From Pristionchus mayeri (taxonomy: Eukaryota; Nematoda; Chromadorea; Rhabditida; Neodiplogasteridae): 64,000 bases of DNA. Under the pieces are notes generated by a model. The model made no database searches and was not told the DNA's origin. It saw only the letters and a list, made by a program, of their open reading frames with translations. The position numbers were made by a program, and so were the translations under genes. Shown here in pieces: positions 29,874-42,102 of this stretch (position 1 is its first letter; every line of letters starts with the position of its first letter). The stretch lies in assembly GCA_036245805.1 (NCBI GenBank), contig BTRK01000002.1:22003067-22067066 (forward strand). The letters are read 5' to 3'.

Positions 29874-32800
29874 ATGGTAGTGGACGTCTCCCTCTACCGA
29901 TCCTTCTGCTTCCGAGGGGAAGGACGGGCCAACATAGTCATCTCAGCTAAGCATCGACACACGAACAACAGGTAAGGTTGTAATGATGAGTGTATTTGAC
30001 TATGATCCGCTTGTTGATATATCGATGAAGTATTGTCCATTGTCTGAATAAGAGGAGTGTTTGAGGATAGTATGGCGATTCGCGAAGACGCGAAAGAGTG
30101 GCGAACTCTCCCTCAAGACGAAGAGTCTAGTGGTCGGTGAATTCATGGAGACCATGGTCAGTTATCTTCCCTCTCCACCAATTCTCATCGCATTATTTGT
30201 TCGTGTATTAGATGCAGTGGATTTGATATACTGCTTATCTAGGCGAGGCATCAATTAAGGTCTCACCTCTGCTCGATTCCAAATTCCTCGTAAAGCCTCG
30301 AACTGTCGAGATGCGAGTGGAAGATGTTCATCAATTAGCCAAGGTAATAAATCATTTTTACAAATTTTGTTTCAATTCGATCTGATCGCGATATTTCGGC
30401 TTAATAAAAAACTTAGAGATTTAAATTACAAAAATTATCAGGTTGGCATGAAAGTCTTTGTCACTGGTTTTGTATTTACACTGTTCGCCACAACTGCACT
30501 TTGGCGCTCCCTCGTTCCTAGCGAATAACAGTCAGTGATGGACCTTTATAGCAAGCAACTCCCCAACCCCTTCCCTTCAGTCAAGCTCTAGTAGAGCAAC
30601 GATGTATGTTCGTAGTACCATCCACATCCGCCATGTTCTGCTTTACCTCTGTCTATCCTACCCCACGAGGAAGGATTCGGAGAACCCTGCTGAAGAATCT
30701 TATGACACGCATGTCCCCTCTACAAAACCATAAGGAATTGGTTCCATCTCTTAGAAGAAGACGGATTTTCCCTCAATGATCAGGTCGATCTAGAAGACCT
30801 GATGAGTTCGATTTGGAAACGTTGAAGAAAGGGGTTTAAACAGACCCATTTCAAACTGTCCGTGAAATGGCCATCACACTACGAGCCCACCATAGCACTG
30901 TCAAACAAAGCTTGAGATCTATTGGAATGAGGAAATTTATCGGTCGATTCATATCCCATGATCTGAGCCAAGCCAGCCGTGACCGTCGAGTCGATGATTC
31001 CATCAGTCTCGTCATTCTCCGAGGCGGGGATCGATGGTTGGAACGGCTCATAATGGGGAATAATAAGTGGGACCTCTACGGTAATAACCACATGAGAGCC
31101 CAGCGGGTTGGAGAAGGAGAGACTCCAGAGGATTTCCCCAAACTTGACCTGCTCCCCAAGAAAAACAAGCTGTAAATATGGTGGGGAGTGGATTGCGTGA
31201 TCTACTCGGAGCTACCACCTGAGGGCATGTCAATCACCGGGGTCAAGTACGTCACACACCTACAGAATTTGAAGTTGGAAGTCGATCGTTCAAGGCTGAA
31301 TGACAAGAAAATGCACAATCAACAAAATGACCCCCGTCACCAGGTCTCTAATCAAGTCAAGCAGGAACTGGGTGGATAGGGATGGATGGTTCTCCCTCAC
31401 CCCCCGTATTCTCATTACATGGCTCCGACCGATTACTGGCTTTTCGCGGACCTGACCCATGTCGTTCGAGGTATCACATTCAATTCCCGTGGAAATTTCG
31501 ATGATGCACTCACGCAATACTTTGCATCGCGCTCAGATGGGTTATACAGGGAGGAGATTCATAAGTTGAAGGAACGTTGGGCACATATTGTCAATAATGA
31601 TGACAAGTATTATTGAACTCGTGCTATTGTTTCCTCAAAGAAATAACGTTTTGAAAAAGTGACAAAGACTTTCATGCCAACCTAATACTTATTTATATGC
31701 AATTTTGTAGATACCGAAACTAGAATGGAATAGTAAAGTGGAGGATGTATCGGAGTTGGAATCAGTTCCCTCTTCCGTCTCTCTTCTTCCTCTCTCTTCC
31801 GTTCCACAAGTGAGTCAATCGAATCCTTTTCTTTTCTCCCTTGTTTTCAATTTCCGGTTGATCATCGCAAACTTGATCTAATTAGCGATTGACTCATTCA
31901 GCTGTAGTGATAATTAAATGTGCGTTCGATCTGGTTTATGAGATAACGAATAATGATCTGGACGAGGTTGGTAGATTGATTCTCTCCAGGGAGTACTCAC
32001 CATCACGTGTCTGGAGATGCTGGATGCGACGTGCATCCCGAAGAGATTCGTCGCCCTCTCCGATCACTCCACCGTCACCATGGAGATCAAACCGAAACAG
32101 GGATTCTATCAGGTTAGAGAAGGGGAGGAATCAGAGGAGTCACTGGTACACTCATCCCCTCAGTGCACATCATTTGATTGCAGAACCATCCGGGGATCGA
32201 TTTGCCGTACTGCAACAATTGCATCCTCCAGGTACCATTTCCGCTCTCTTCGTTCGATAGCGATGGAATGGGGAAGGGGGCGACAAGGGAGGATCTGGCC
32301 ACACATACACTAAATCTCATTTTTTGGATGAGTATACGAGTGTCCTTATTTAAAAAATGATCTATAAATTATAGATGGAGAAATGTGTGGGGAAAGGTTC
32401 CACCTTCTCTTCCATGTACGATTTTTGTCCTCTCTCTCTCTTCTCGACTGAAAAGAAGGAGCAAAAAGAGGCACTTGAAGTGAGCACAATCATTACCCAT
32501 CCACATTGAAATATGTGAAAATGAATAGGCGCTCATTCGTGATCCTCATCGTAATCTGAGGATTTTCCTCGATGGGAAGACTGTTCATTCGAATGAGTCA
32601 TTCCTGGAGAAGGATGAATTGCAGAGGACACTTTATCAAGAGGTGAGTCCTTCCCCCCTCCCCTTCCCCTCTCTCTGCCATTGCAGGGGGAGTCTTCATT
32701 GGAGGATCTCTTGGAGGGAGTTCTCTCAGTCCTCAACGCGGAGTCGAGTGAGGGAGGGAGTGGAGATGGACGGGAATCATTGCTGCAGCAACTACTCAAG

Positions 32801-33705
32801 GGACAGAGGATGGACGAGTTGGGCATCGTCAAGGCACACCAACTATTCTTCACTCTCTCGCAGAAGGAACAAGCCGAGGTCAGAAGAGGAAGAGCGAGAG
32901 ACAGGGTTCGAAAGCCTAGGGTGAACTTGGTTCCATTTTGGGGGTGTACGTTTTGCCAACCAAATTTAAAGCAAAACGAACATCCCAGAAGTGAAAATAG
33001 TCTTATACCGTGGGTGTTCGTGCCACGGTATAATATTATTTTCACTTCTGGGGTGTTCGTTTTGCTTTAAATTTGGTTGGCAAAACGTACACCCCCAAAA
33101 TGGAACCAAGTTCACCCTAGGCTTTCGAACCCTGGCGAGAGATAGAGGGGGGGGGGGGGTCTGCTATGGGGAGTCTAGGGAAATAGCTAACGGTGATTGG
33201 AATTAATTAATCTGAGGTGGGGCGTAAAGTGCAGAGTCAAGGCGGACTCTCCTTCTTGCAAGATCAATCACCCGTCTCTTTATTGAAAAGGTTCATTTTT
33301 TCCCTATTCTTTATATGATATAACAAAATGTTAATATTCCCTTTTGAAATGGCTGTTTGTAATTTAAGTAAGTGATTCCAGATTCTTCCTGGCTGCTACA
33401 CTCAAAGATTGTTCCATTATGATCTCTCTTCGACTGATCAAGAATGACTCAGATCTTCGCGAGGAGACGGACCTCATTCGACTTCCTTCCAACAAGACAT
33501 TTGCCTACTCCGTCAAGGTATCATCCTCTGCACACTCTCTTTTCTCGACACAATCCACCACGGAGAAATTATCAATCAGGTGGTTGATCTCGATCCCAAA
33601 TCGCCTAAGAATATGATCTCATCTCATCGTCGTCTGATGGGAGGAGCGGCGATTCTCAAGGCAGATTCATCCCTCAGAAGACCCTGTGTTAGACAACCAC
33701 TATAG
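29874..33705 (+). CDS. ippk: Inositol-pentakisphosphate 2-kinase (IPPK)
   Basis: IPPK phosphorylates inositol 1,3,4,5,6-pentakisphosphate at the 2-OH to give InsP6. The N-lobe start reads FCFRGEGRANIVISAKH (glycine-rich GEGxAxxV, as in the IPPK nucleotide loop), then VWRFAKTRKSG. The family signature MEIKPKQGFYQ is at about 32080-32110 (EIKPKxGF), followed by YCNNCILQ (the C-x2-C of the zinc site) and YDFCPLSLFS, matching YCPLDLYS of animal IPPKs. The C-terminal core reads AATLKDCSIMISLRLIKND and FAYSVKVVDLDPKSPKNM with the conserved D-L-D-x-K motif, then stop at 33703-33705. At least 11 exons. One intron carries a dead mariner (30441-31682) and another a near-perfect hairpin (32903-33133). 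Confidence 0.9.
30441..31682 (+). mobile_element. Degenerate mariner transposon
   Basis: Terminal inverted repeats GGTTGGCATGAAAGTCTTTG at the left and the complementary CAAAGACTTTCATGCCAACC at the right bound a 1.24-kb element. The right flank is TA and the left CA (a mutated TA target site). It sits in an intron of the IPPK gene, same strand. The TIR sequence and size fit the mariner family. Confidence 0.92.
30600..31615 (+). pseudogene. Mariner transposase pseudogene
   Basis: Transposase pieces are readable in changing frames: a helix-turn-helix start near 30600 (STIHIRHVLLYLCL), a central WWGVDCVIYSELPPEG piece near 31180, and a C-terminal piece LPHPPYSHYMAPTDYWLFAD followed by ERWAHIVNNDDKYY ending at 31614. 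The catalytic HxDNARPH region is badly decayed, and several stops and frame changes are present, so no functional enzyme can be made. Confidence 0.88.
32903..33133. mobile_element. Near-perfect 231-bp hairpin element in an IPPK intron
   Basis: Arms of about 105 bp begin AGGGTTCGAAAGCCTAGGGT and end with the exact complement. The loop is a few bases around 33015-33020 with a smaller palindrome (CCGTGGGTGTTCGTGCCACGG-like apex). I see almost no mismatches, which suggests a recent foldback or MITE insertion. Open frames through it are by-products of the palindrome. Confidence 0.92.
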
Positions 33706-34226
33706 ACAACCTGGAAATAGTAGTGATTTTCATTAATGAGCTTGTTAAATCATTCTTGCTTTTTTAAACGTTCTTATAGAAATTAATATTTTGGTAGTCT
33801 TCAAATTGGTACAAAATATCGGCTGCCGATCATTCATTCGCTTGCTCCTCATTCCAATCCAAGTTCTCCTTCACTCAATCAATAATCGTTGATGAATAGA
33901 CCGTATCATAGCAATTCATTGATTGTGATACACTCTCCCTCTGCTTCAACGGGTTGCTTCATTAGGAAATCCGATTATTCACTTCGCTATCCGGTTACTG
34001 TCCAATACAACAAGTAAACTTTATTTATAATATTATTTTGTCATTGTGAGATCAAAACGCATACCGTACACATCGGAATAGATTATCGGAGATTATATGA
34101 ATTTCGGTATTGTTGAATGGAACAATTTAGCTCGATTTTGGTCTTTCATCGTGGAATGGGCCGATGACAAAACTGATATCGTTCCTGAGAAGACTCGATC
34201 GAGGATTGGACCAAACGAGAAGAATC
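33706..34226. other. Spacer between IPPK and NADK2
   Basis: AT-rich intergenic DNA with the IPPK 3' UTR and the presumed NADK2 promoter. An additional 5' exon of NADK2 (for a mitochondrial presequence) could lie here but I cannot place it. Confidence 0.4.
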
Positions 34227-36705
34227 ATGACTTCTCCAGTCAGTGCCAAGGTTAGTCGGATGGCGATGATGAAGGAGGGAGAGGGAAGGATTGCAGACAG
34301 AATTCCGTCCCTCGAAGGTCCTCATTGTGGCGAAGACGACTAGATATCAGATGGAGAAGAGATTAGCGAGTAGTGTAGATGATGATACACTCCATTCCAT
34401 CGTGAGTTCCACGAAGAACGAAGTGTACAATCATCTAATACGTTGAGTTGGTCAATCGAGGCACTGACTACAATCGATTGCTGTCGAAGCACAACGAACA
34501 CAAGGCATACGTGAAGTATCTGGAGCAGTTGCTCAAGTGAGTGATGGAGAGAGAGAGAGGGGGAGGGAGGAAGGAGGGAGGAATCACTCTAGGAATCGAT
34601 CGTGCGAGACTCGCATCGTCGAGAGATTCGACTACGACGAAGCAGCTGCTGAATGGGCTGATGCCATTTTCGCAGGTTCCTGAATATAATCATGTTCAGA
34701 AATTAATTTACTGAATTTCAGCTGGAGGGGACGGCACATTTCTGCTCGCAAGTTCAAAGATATTATCGAACGAAAAGCCAGTAATTGGCATCAACACCGA
34801 TCCACAGGGGTGAGCATATGCTGCTATTAGTAGCTGCGCAAACGGCATCAACTTGTGTCGAGTCGTATCGGGCTGGCCGTCCATCATTTGCATATAATAA
34901 CTAATCGGATACGACGGCTCGCCACTAATAGCGGATAATGAAAATTAATGGTTGAAAGGATATTCCGTGAAAAATCATCAAAGTCAAACCCACGACTTAT
35001 CAGCCAGGAACGATTTGACGTTCGTGATAAAGTTGATTTGAAACCGTCCTGTGACCTCTTTTAGCTTCGCCAACATATCACGCTAGTTGATCTTTGATCT
35101 CTGCAGTTCCGAGGGTCATATGTGTCTACTGCGAAAGGCGCCGATGGAACAAGTGGATGGGGCAATTGAACGGCTGTTCAAAGGCGACTTCGAGTGAGTA
35201 TCCAATCGAGCACCCTTGTAGGATGCCTATCATTTTAGATGGTTGTTCCGTACTCGCATTCGTATCTCGGTGACATCTGAGGGAGGACTGGGAGAGTCTA
35301 CACCCCTCCATTCGACTGCCATGAACAGGGAACCGAGTACAACTCGATGGGAGGGGAGAGGGAGGGACAGAGAGTCAGTTCCATCCATTTAATAACTATC
35401 AATCAATGAGAGCAGGCGATCACAGCGTAAGTCGACGCGAGTAGTGGGAGAGAGAAGGACTGAGGATGTGCCTATTCTCTCTCTCAACGAAGTCTTCTTG
35501 GGGGAGTCTCTCTCCTCGCGAGTCTCCTACTTCCAACTCAGCATCGACGGTGGTCCTCTGCTCAAACAGAAGAATTCAGGACTCACTGTGTGCACTGGTG
35601 AGAATGAGAAAAAATGGACTGATCAGAGATATATCAGTCATAAAGAGCCATGCAAAATTAGATAACGTTTACTGTATCCAAACTTTATAATGTGTCAGGA
35701 TCGGGTTCGACTTCGTGGTACTTCAACATCAACAAACTAACGAGGGAGAGTGTCGCAGATGTACGTATTTCTTTGATTCTATTCAAGGGGAATACCCGCT
35801 CACGAAAGAATCAGGACTACCATGGTGCAATCAGAAAAGTTTATTTTGGGTTTATGACATTTCGTGGAGTAATGTACGGTTCTGAATCTGATTCGGGGTC
35901 GAACTACTGCCTTTCTCGATCTACGACTGCAGAATCTACGCTCAATTTCAGTAGTTGTAAAGAGATGCGGCTCTCTTTGGAACTTCTGCAATTTGATTCT
36001 TTTTTGTCTATCTGCCAAATTTTTGCCTGATTAAAGTTCTTTGAAGCCAATTTCAGAAGCTCAAAAGATAGAGAGTTTCGATTTGTTGCAGAAACCATAC
36101 GTAGATCGAGATAGGTTGCAGTTCATCCCGGAATCGGACTTTGACCTATTACCCCAAGAACTGCCAAACAATCAAAATCGACTTTTCCTGATCTCGATAT
36201 GATTGTTTTGTCCCTTGAGACTCTTCCGATAAGAAGTGATTGAAGGTGCTGGCTCTTGCCTCTTCCTCCTCCTCGTCCTTCCCCTCAATCTCTCCCTCCG
36301 ATCGAATCATAGACAAGATCTGTGACCAATTTAACGAGAAGCTCATGTTTGATCCTGATTTGAATAGTCAGTTCAAGTTATAATCTTGCTATTTAAGTTC
36401 CAATCTTTTATTGTTAATATCTCTTAAATTACTACTTATAGAAATGGCATTCTGTATTCGTGATCCGATTTTCAACTCGACCTTCACTCAGTCAAAATCG
36501 AGAGGATTCGCGACGGATATAAAGTGAGCGCCTGTTCGAATCTCCTTCACCTGCTGATCACTCGCTCGTGTTCAGAGTGTGCTCTCGTGGCTACGATTCT
36601 CATTTGGTAGTGGATGGAGGAATGTCTTATCCCTTCAACGATGGATCTGAAGCCCATCTCAGGGTTCTCCCCGAAGACTCTCTTCGTACCGTAATATTCC
36701 GCTAA
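34227..36705 (+). CDS. nadk2: NAD kinase 2, mitochondrial type
   Basis: It phosphorylates NAD to NADP, in mitochondria for this subfamily. Exons read MTSPVSAK, then FRPSKVLIVAKTTRYQMEKR, YNRLLSKHNEHKAYVKYLE, AAAEWADAIFAAGGDGTFLL (the GGDG nucleotide motif), PVIGINTDPQGSEGHMCL, FRTRIRIS, LNEVFLGESLSSRVSYFQLS, QKNSGLTVCTGSGSTSWYFN and finally VVDGGMSYPFNDGSEAHLRV. This order matches NADK2 and not cytosolic NADK. The stop is the TAA at 36703-36705. The N-terminus is short for a mitochondrial import signal, so an upstream exon may be missing. The intron ahead of the SEGHMCL exon ends TTGATCTTTGATCTCTGCAG, an instance of the recurrent motif. Confidence 0.9.
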
Positions 36706-37078
36706 TTCGATCGGGTATCTCCCGTGACCCATTCCAAAGTATCATCTCCAATTTCTCCAATTCTATGTGATCTACTACTACTACTCTCTCTCTCTTCTTT
36801 TTGATCTGCTTGCCTGTGATGATAGGTAACACTCGTTGCTAATCTTATGCGTTTAAATAGTTCATATGTGTAGCGTGCAGAACGATTCTTATAAAGAGTA
36901 TCAGCGTTAATTATTATTAATATCCAGAATGATTCAAACTCTTGATGAACAACAAGCTAAACATGGGATAATAAATGTTTCTAACAACTTGAGTGAGCAT
37001 TGTGAGAGGGCGATTGGGTAATAGTAGTGGGTGAGATGGATGGGATACCCGAAGTGGGAGATCATGCAGTCTAGGGGG
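36706..37078. other. Convergent 3' spacer of NADK2 and TDP-43
   Basis: Short AT-rich gap between two convergent genes; it should carry both polyadenylation regions. No other signal seen. Confidence 0.5.
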
Positions 37079-40000
37079 CTACCACTTGTTCTGGTGGTGT
37101 TGAGTGGGTGTGGATGAGCCTTGATTCTGTCCATTCTTGAGGGTGTTCATGAAGACAGCCCATGCTGCACTGAACACTTCGGGGTTATTGTTCCTATTCA
37201 GATTGAGTGCATCTAGTCCCGTGGCAAGCGAGGCGGGGGCTGGCTGGGCATTCAATGGTTGGGGTCCACCATTCATCGGTCGTCCTCCTCGTACTCCCAC
37301 ACCCGGGATATTCCCAGCCAGTGCCATGCTCAACGACTGATTCAGTCCCGCTCCATGATTTCCTCCTCCTCCACTATTCGGGCCACTACCGTAGTTTCCT
37401 CCTCCTCCACCAGTCGGACCACTACCGTAGTTCCCCGACGATACACCTCCATATGCGGGAGTGCCAGGACCACCTGGTGATCCATAATTTGGAGGTGGGT
37501 GGTTGGCTGGAGAAGAGTGTCCTCCGTAGCCATGTCCACCTACGAGGGGAGGTCCTTGAGGAGAGGGTGAACTGTACGCAGACAGTAAATGCGGCGGGGG
37601 TGGTCCAGCCCTCATGCCTCGATTATTCGGAGACTTGTTCGGCCCATCCCACGATCCGACGTATCTGAAAGATCGACCACCATACACTAGAAAAGACGCT
37701 CACAACACAAACCGCCATACCGTATTCCGCTCTGGACTCTCTTTGCACGCTCTCTCCTCTCGCACTTCTCCCCACTTTCACTCTCACTAGCCACTCTTTC
37801 ATTACTCTCACTTCGCACAACACTCTTTATTGATTCGAAAATATATAAATTATTCGGGTGGGGAGGCATCAAAAGTAAAGTGAATCGACTGCATTCTCTC
37901 TTCTCTTCCTTCTCATTTCTTGACAGCCCATCCGGCCTTTCCTCCTCCCCCTCGAGAATAAGGTTGGAATCGATCATTCGACCTCGGAGTTCCCGACCAA
38001 TCATCGTAAGCTGGTCCGAAGTCAGTCCTTCCTGTACCGTATCCGTAGCCGTAGCCAGAACCGACACTGCTTCCGCCCTGAGACCACGCGTGTACCTTAC
38101 TACCTATTATTCCATATGCACAATCATCCATCCACCAATCGCCTCCCTCACAACATGTTAGATAATGGAGGATAGAGGACTAACGTATTGGGATGGAAGT
38201 CCTCCATATCTATCTCCGCCAGTCCTCATTGGTCCTCCCATTCCTCCGGGTTCATCACGGGGAACAGCCAGAGACACTGCCAGTGGGGATCCCTTCATCG
38301 AGAAGTTATTCGCCCTGCAAACAAATTGAGAGTAGGTCGATCGAATCCATATCAGTCATAGACTACAACCTCCATGAAATAATAGAAAAATGTACCCCGA
38401 ACATTTTTACAATTAAAAAAACACTTACACACAGATCTTCCTGGCCATTTCACAGGTGGAGAAAGTGACGAATCCGAAGCCTCGGAAGGGTCGAGGAAGG
38501 AAGCAATCAGTGATATTCGCATGGGGATTCATCTGAGATATACTGATTACAATAACATTTTAAGAATGGACCACTTAATAGCCAATAGTTTAAATGTGAA
38601 CCTTCTTAGCTTCAGCCTCGAAGAAAGCTCTCAATTCGTCTGTGGTGGTCTCTGGTAGTCTTCCCACGAACACTTTGTTAGTGCTCTGTTCACGCGGAAG
38701 AAGGGGATTGCGGAAGTTCTCACTCTTAAAATTATAAACATCTTCCCGAGCGTAACAATGATGACTACAACTTGTAATATTGCCAACTGACTCGTGAATC
38801 GGGAATCTTCACTTCCACTCTTCTTCCATCAATCTCGTGCTTCTCCTGGCTCAACACCTTATCTTGTTCTTCCAGACTGGCCATTAGCACGAATCCGAAT
38901 CCCTTCGATTTCCCTTCGTAATTCAATTTCAGCTGAAAATGAAGTATGACGGTGAGAGACATACGTGGATTGGGATCACGCGGGTAGGTCAATGGAGGGG
39001 CCTTACCAATCCTAAGAAACATCATGCCAACGTACTCCTATCTTCTTTAACTCGCTCATTCAACTTCTCACCTCTGATACAATCTCTCCTACGCAACTCA
39101 ACCTTTCTCTCCACTCTACCTCTCATCACCTCTCCGATTCCTCTGAAATCTCTTCATAACTCTCACTCACATCCGCTGAGACGACTTCTCCGAATTGTTC
39201 AAAGTGTTTCTTAAATGTCTCTCCAGTGGTGGTATAGTTCACTCCGAGACAGATGAGATCAGTGGGTTTCCCATCCAATCTCTTCTGCTTAGCAGCTCCC
39301 TCATCCTCTTCAGTATCTGATCCATCACCGAACTTTCGTCGCTTAGCCTCTCCCGCACCTGAAGGCACTCTCTCCCTCTCGCCCCTTCGATCGCCTGCTC
39401 TCTCATCCCTCACTCTCCACCACTTCCGCCCTCAACCGTACGCTTTTCAAATACACGAATTAGTAATGCAAGTACTAATCTGAACAAGTGTGAGTCTCTC
39501 TTCGCTACCCTCTCTTCTCTCGGGAGACCTCTCTTTAGTCTCACCTAGTTCTCACTCTTTCTCTCGTGATACCTCTCTTGCAGGTTAGTAGCATTCATGC
39601 GGACATCGTGCTTCACACACGTTCGCAATCTCTGTCAGTCTCTCACGACGCTCACCCTCTCTCCATAGGGGTACTTAAGATGAGTATGGGGCTCACCTCT
39701 GGAAGGGGGGAATATGACAGTGAATGTTTTTCCTTCCCATCCATCGGGTGGAGGCAGAAATTTGCATCCTGTCGAGTCCATCCTGCATATTTTATCATCA
39801 ATATCTTGTCATAAACGACCCCCTCCAAGCTTTTATATTCGTTCGCTTGTTCTCCCTTAGCAATCAATTTCCTCGAAAGGAACAAAATGCCTCACACTGA
39901 AAATGCGCTTTATAAATACCAGACCCAAAATAATGCTATGATGCAAAATTTGAGAAACACTAAACGTAGAAAGAACAAAATTCGAATGTACATGCCGTCC

Positions 40001-40585
40001 TCATATTCAGGGAATAACCAGAAACGGCGTAGCAAGGAAAACTACTGTTGCTCCACGCGTATCCACCAAAATAGACGAGAAAGCGGCAGTGAAGTATAGT
40101 TTCCCATTGTATACCTAATGGTAAATCTTACATGAGTGCCCGTGATGCGCCCGTCTTCGGATTCTTAAACTTGAGTCCATGAGACCCGGGGAAGGCACTT
40201 GTGAGTGTGCTCATCCCTAGCGAGTTGTCATCTTTGTTGACTGGTAATTCCATCGGTTCCCCTCCATCTTCGTCTTGCACTACTACGTAGTCAGATGGCT
40301 CGACCTGCATTCATCAACTAAATCATTCCCATTTTAAACATTATGAATTAGTTCGTCATCGAAAATTTGGCGTTTCAAATAGAACAATATGCCTGTTGTT
40401 TGCAAATTAGGAATGATGTTAGAAATTACCGAAAATTCATACCTGATTTTTGCACAAAAACTGAGCAAAAATTAGGAAAGAAATAATTATACTAAAAAAA
40501 GAATACAAACCTTGGCTGGAGGAGATGATTTGTTCTCTCCATTATCTCCTTCCTTCTTTTCTCCGTTATCGCCTGGCGACGACAT
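37079..40585 (-). CDS. tardbp: TDP-43 (TARDBP) RNA-binding protein
   Basis: TDP-43 is a nuclear RNA-binding protein for splicing and RNA stability. Exon 1 (40511-40585) encodes MSSPGDNGEKKEGD; exon 2 (40132-40304) holds the N-terminal domain (PMELPVNKDDNSLGMSTLTS, FPGSHGLKF); exon 3 (39697-39782) reads FLPPPDGWEGKTFTVIFPPS. RRM1 spans 39171-39394 (DLICLGVNYTTTGETFKKHF) and 38792-38932 (KSKGFGFVLMASLEEQ). RRM2 spans about 38590-38730 (NKVFVGRLPETTTDELRAFF) and 38430-38530 (FRGFGFVTF, the RNP1). The C-terminal exons are Gly-rich and low-complexity, ending QHHQNKW* at 37079. A basic NLS (KRRKFG, KQKR) precedes RRM1. The last exons can splice in two ways (see the alternative tail entry). Confidence 0.93.
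37913..38082 (-). CDS. tardbp: TDP-43 alternative terminal exon (GYGYG tail, stop at 37913)
   Basis: The exon starting VHAWSQGGSSVGSGYGYGYG either reads on to a stop (...GGGGKAGWAVKK*) at 37913-37915 or is cut at a donor at 38037 (ACG|GTACAG) and joined to the exon beginning at 37686. The second join is phase-correct and gives GYG-V-YGGRSFRYVGSWDG and a 200-residue Gly/Pro/Asn-rich tail. The two products would share both RRMs and differ in their low-complexity domain. This is inferred from splice signals only. Confidence 0.6.
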
Positions 40586-42102
40586 CTACAATTAAATATG
40601 ATGGAAAGCAACATAAAATTATTCAATAAAATGAAATACATCTAGCAAAACAGATCCGACGACGAATTTTTTTTGAGGCTTATCGATTGAAAGAGAAGAC
40701 GCTGGACCGCGGCAATTTTTTTCTCAACACCCCGTTAAGAGAAATGGTCCCATTTCAGATCAAAATAACCACAGAAAGATTTACTAAGCATTGAAAGTAT
40801 ATCAATTCTGTGTTTAGTGACTAGGCTGCATATTCCATATTCGCTAGAATAGAAGGCGCCCTTCGCTAATTGATAGCTAGATGACGTTCCGGAAGGCAGA
40901 AAATGGCAACTAAACATTAATTAGTGATTAAATAATAATTTATGTGTAAATCAATATAATAAACCGAAAACCGTATAGCTAAAGTTGCCTGACAATTTGA
41001 AAAGTACCAGTTTCAGGCAACATTTTTTTAAAAATACACCGTTCCTCAGGAAAAAAACATTGCACCGTGCCACAGTACTAGTTCATTTTAGCGGACCATT
41101 TTTTCCAGGTGTGTTGGTGAAAATATTGCCCTGAGCTGGACACTAAATGCGTCTAACATTACGCGCAAGTAAATTCTCAAGTGCGCCAACAAATCCTACT
41201 TACAGTAATCATAAATTTGAAAGAGCTTATAGATCTATAAGTTATAGTCGAATCATTGATGTAATATTATTACTATTTTGTCTGTACTATGTAAAAAATG
41301 TTTCTGAGATTTTGTATTCACACAAAAGATAATACGAGATGCTAATACCGTGAATGAGGGTGGAAGCGACTCCCGCTCCGATTAGAATGACTCCCGTCAG
41401 GGACTTCCCCCCCCCCCCCCCCCAGACTCTCCCCAACATCACATCGATTAGATGTTATAGAGAGCAGAAACAACGAAGAGGATCTGAAGGAAGAAGGGAG
41501 AGGTAAGGTTGAGGATCGGATTAAGAAGTTGGACGAGTGGCCGAAGAAAGGGATGAACTTCCCATTTTGCAAAGATCAAAGATCAATATTCTATAGAGTT
41601 ATTTTGATGAATCTTGAATCTGAGATGCAATCACGACACGGAGAGGAAGGAAGGGTGTCTCTCGCTATCCTGCATTCCTCGACGTAAGCTAATTCATCGT
41701 ACCCCAAGTGATAGCGACAATCACTGCAGGCCAAAGGGGAGGAATATTCGAGCTACTTGACTAGACATGCTCTGAAAAGGTTGAACGATAGATAAAAATA
41801 TCTTAAATGTCTGTTCCTTACTGCACACGGTTGCAATGATTACTCGATTATCAAGATTATCATTTTTTGTCACCACACAGTGGATGGGCAATTATTTAAA
41901 CAAAACATAAATATTTAAATAAATCAAAGTATTGACATAAATGAATCCATTTGTTAATGTTGTCATTGATTGTTTGCAAAGTGAGTACAAATTGGCTTTA
42001 GAATATTTATGTACTCTGTATAAATACGATAAATAATTACAATTACAACAACCCCGAGACGGCATTTTCAACAGACAATCATGGTGCTACAACAATGGTT
42101 GT
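40586..42102. other. Spacer between TDP-43 and AGXT
   Basis: This is the promoter side of TDP-43 and the 3' side of the aminotransferase gene. It contains a C homopolymer (41407-41423), the motif CAAAGATCAAAGATCAA at 41570-41586 (the recurrent motif in reverse), and AT-rich DNA at 41880-42060. No coding exon or RNA gene is supported. Confidence 0.5.

Noticed and set aside
39887..40099. 70-codon Lys/Asn-rich plus-strand frame inside a TDP-43 intron
   Set aside because: Has an ATG and a decent start context but no recognisable domain or partner exons; too short to support alone.
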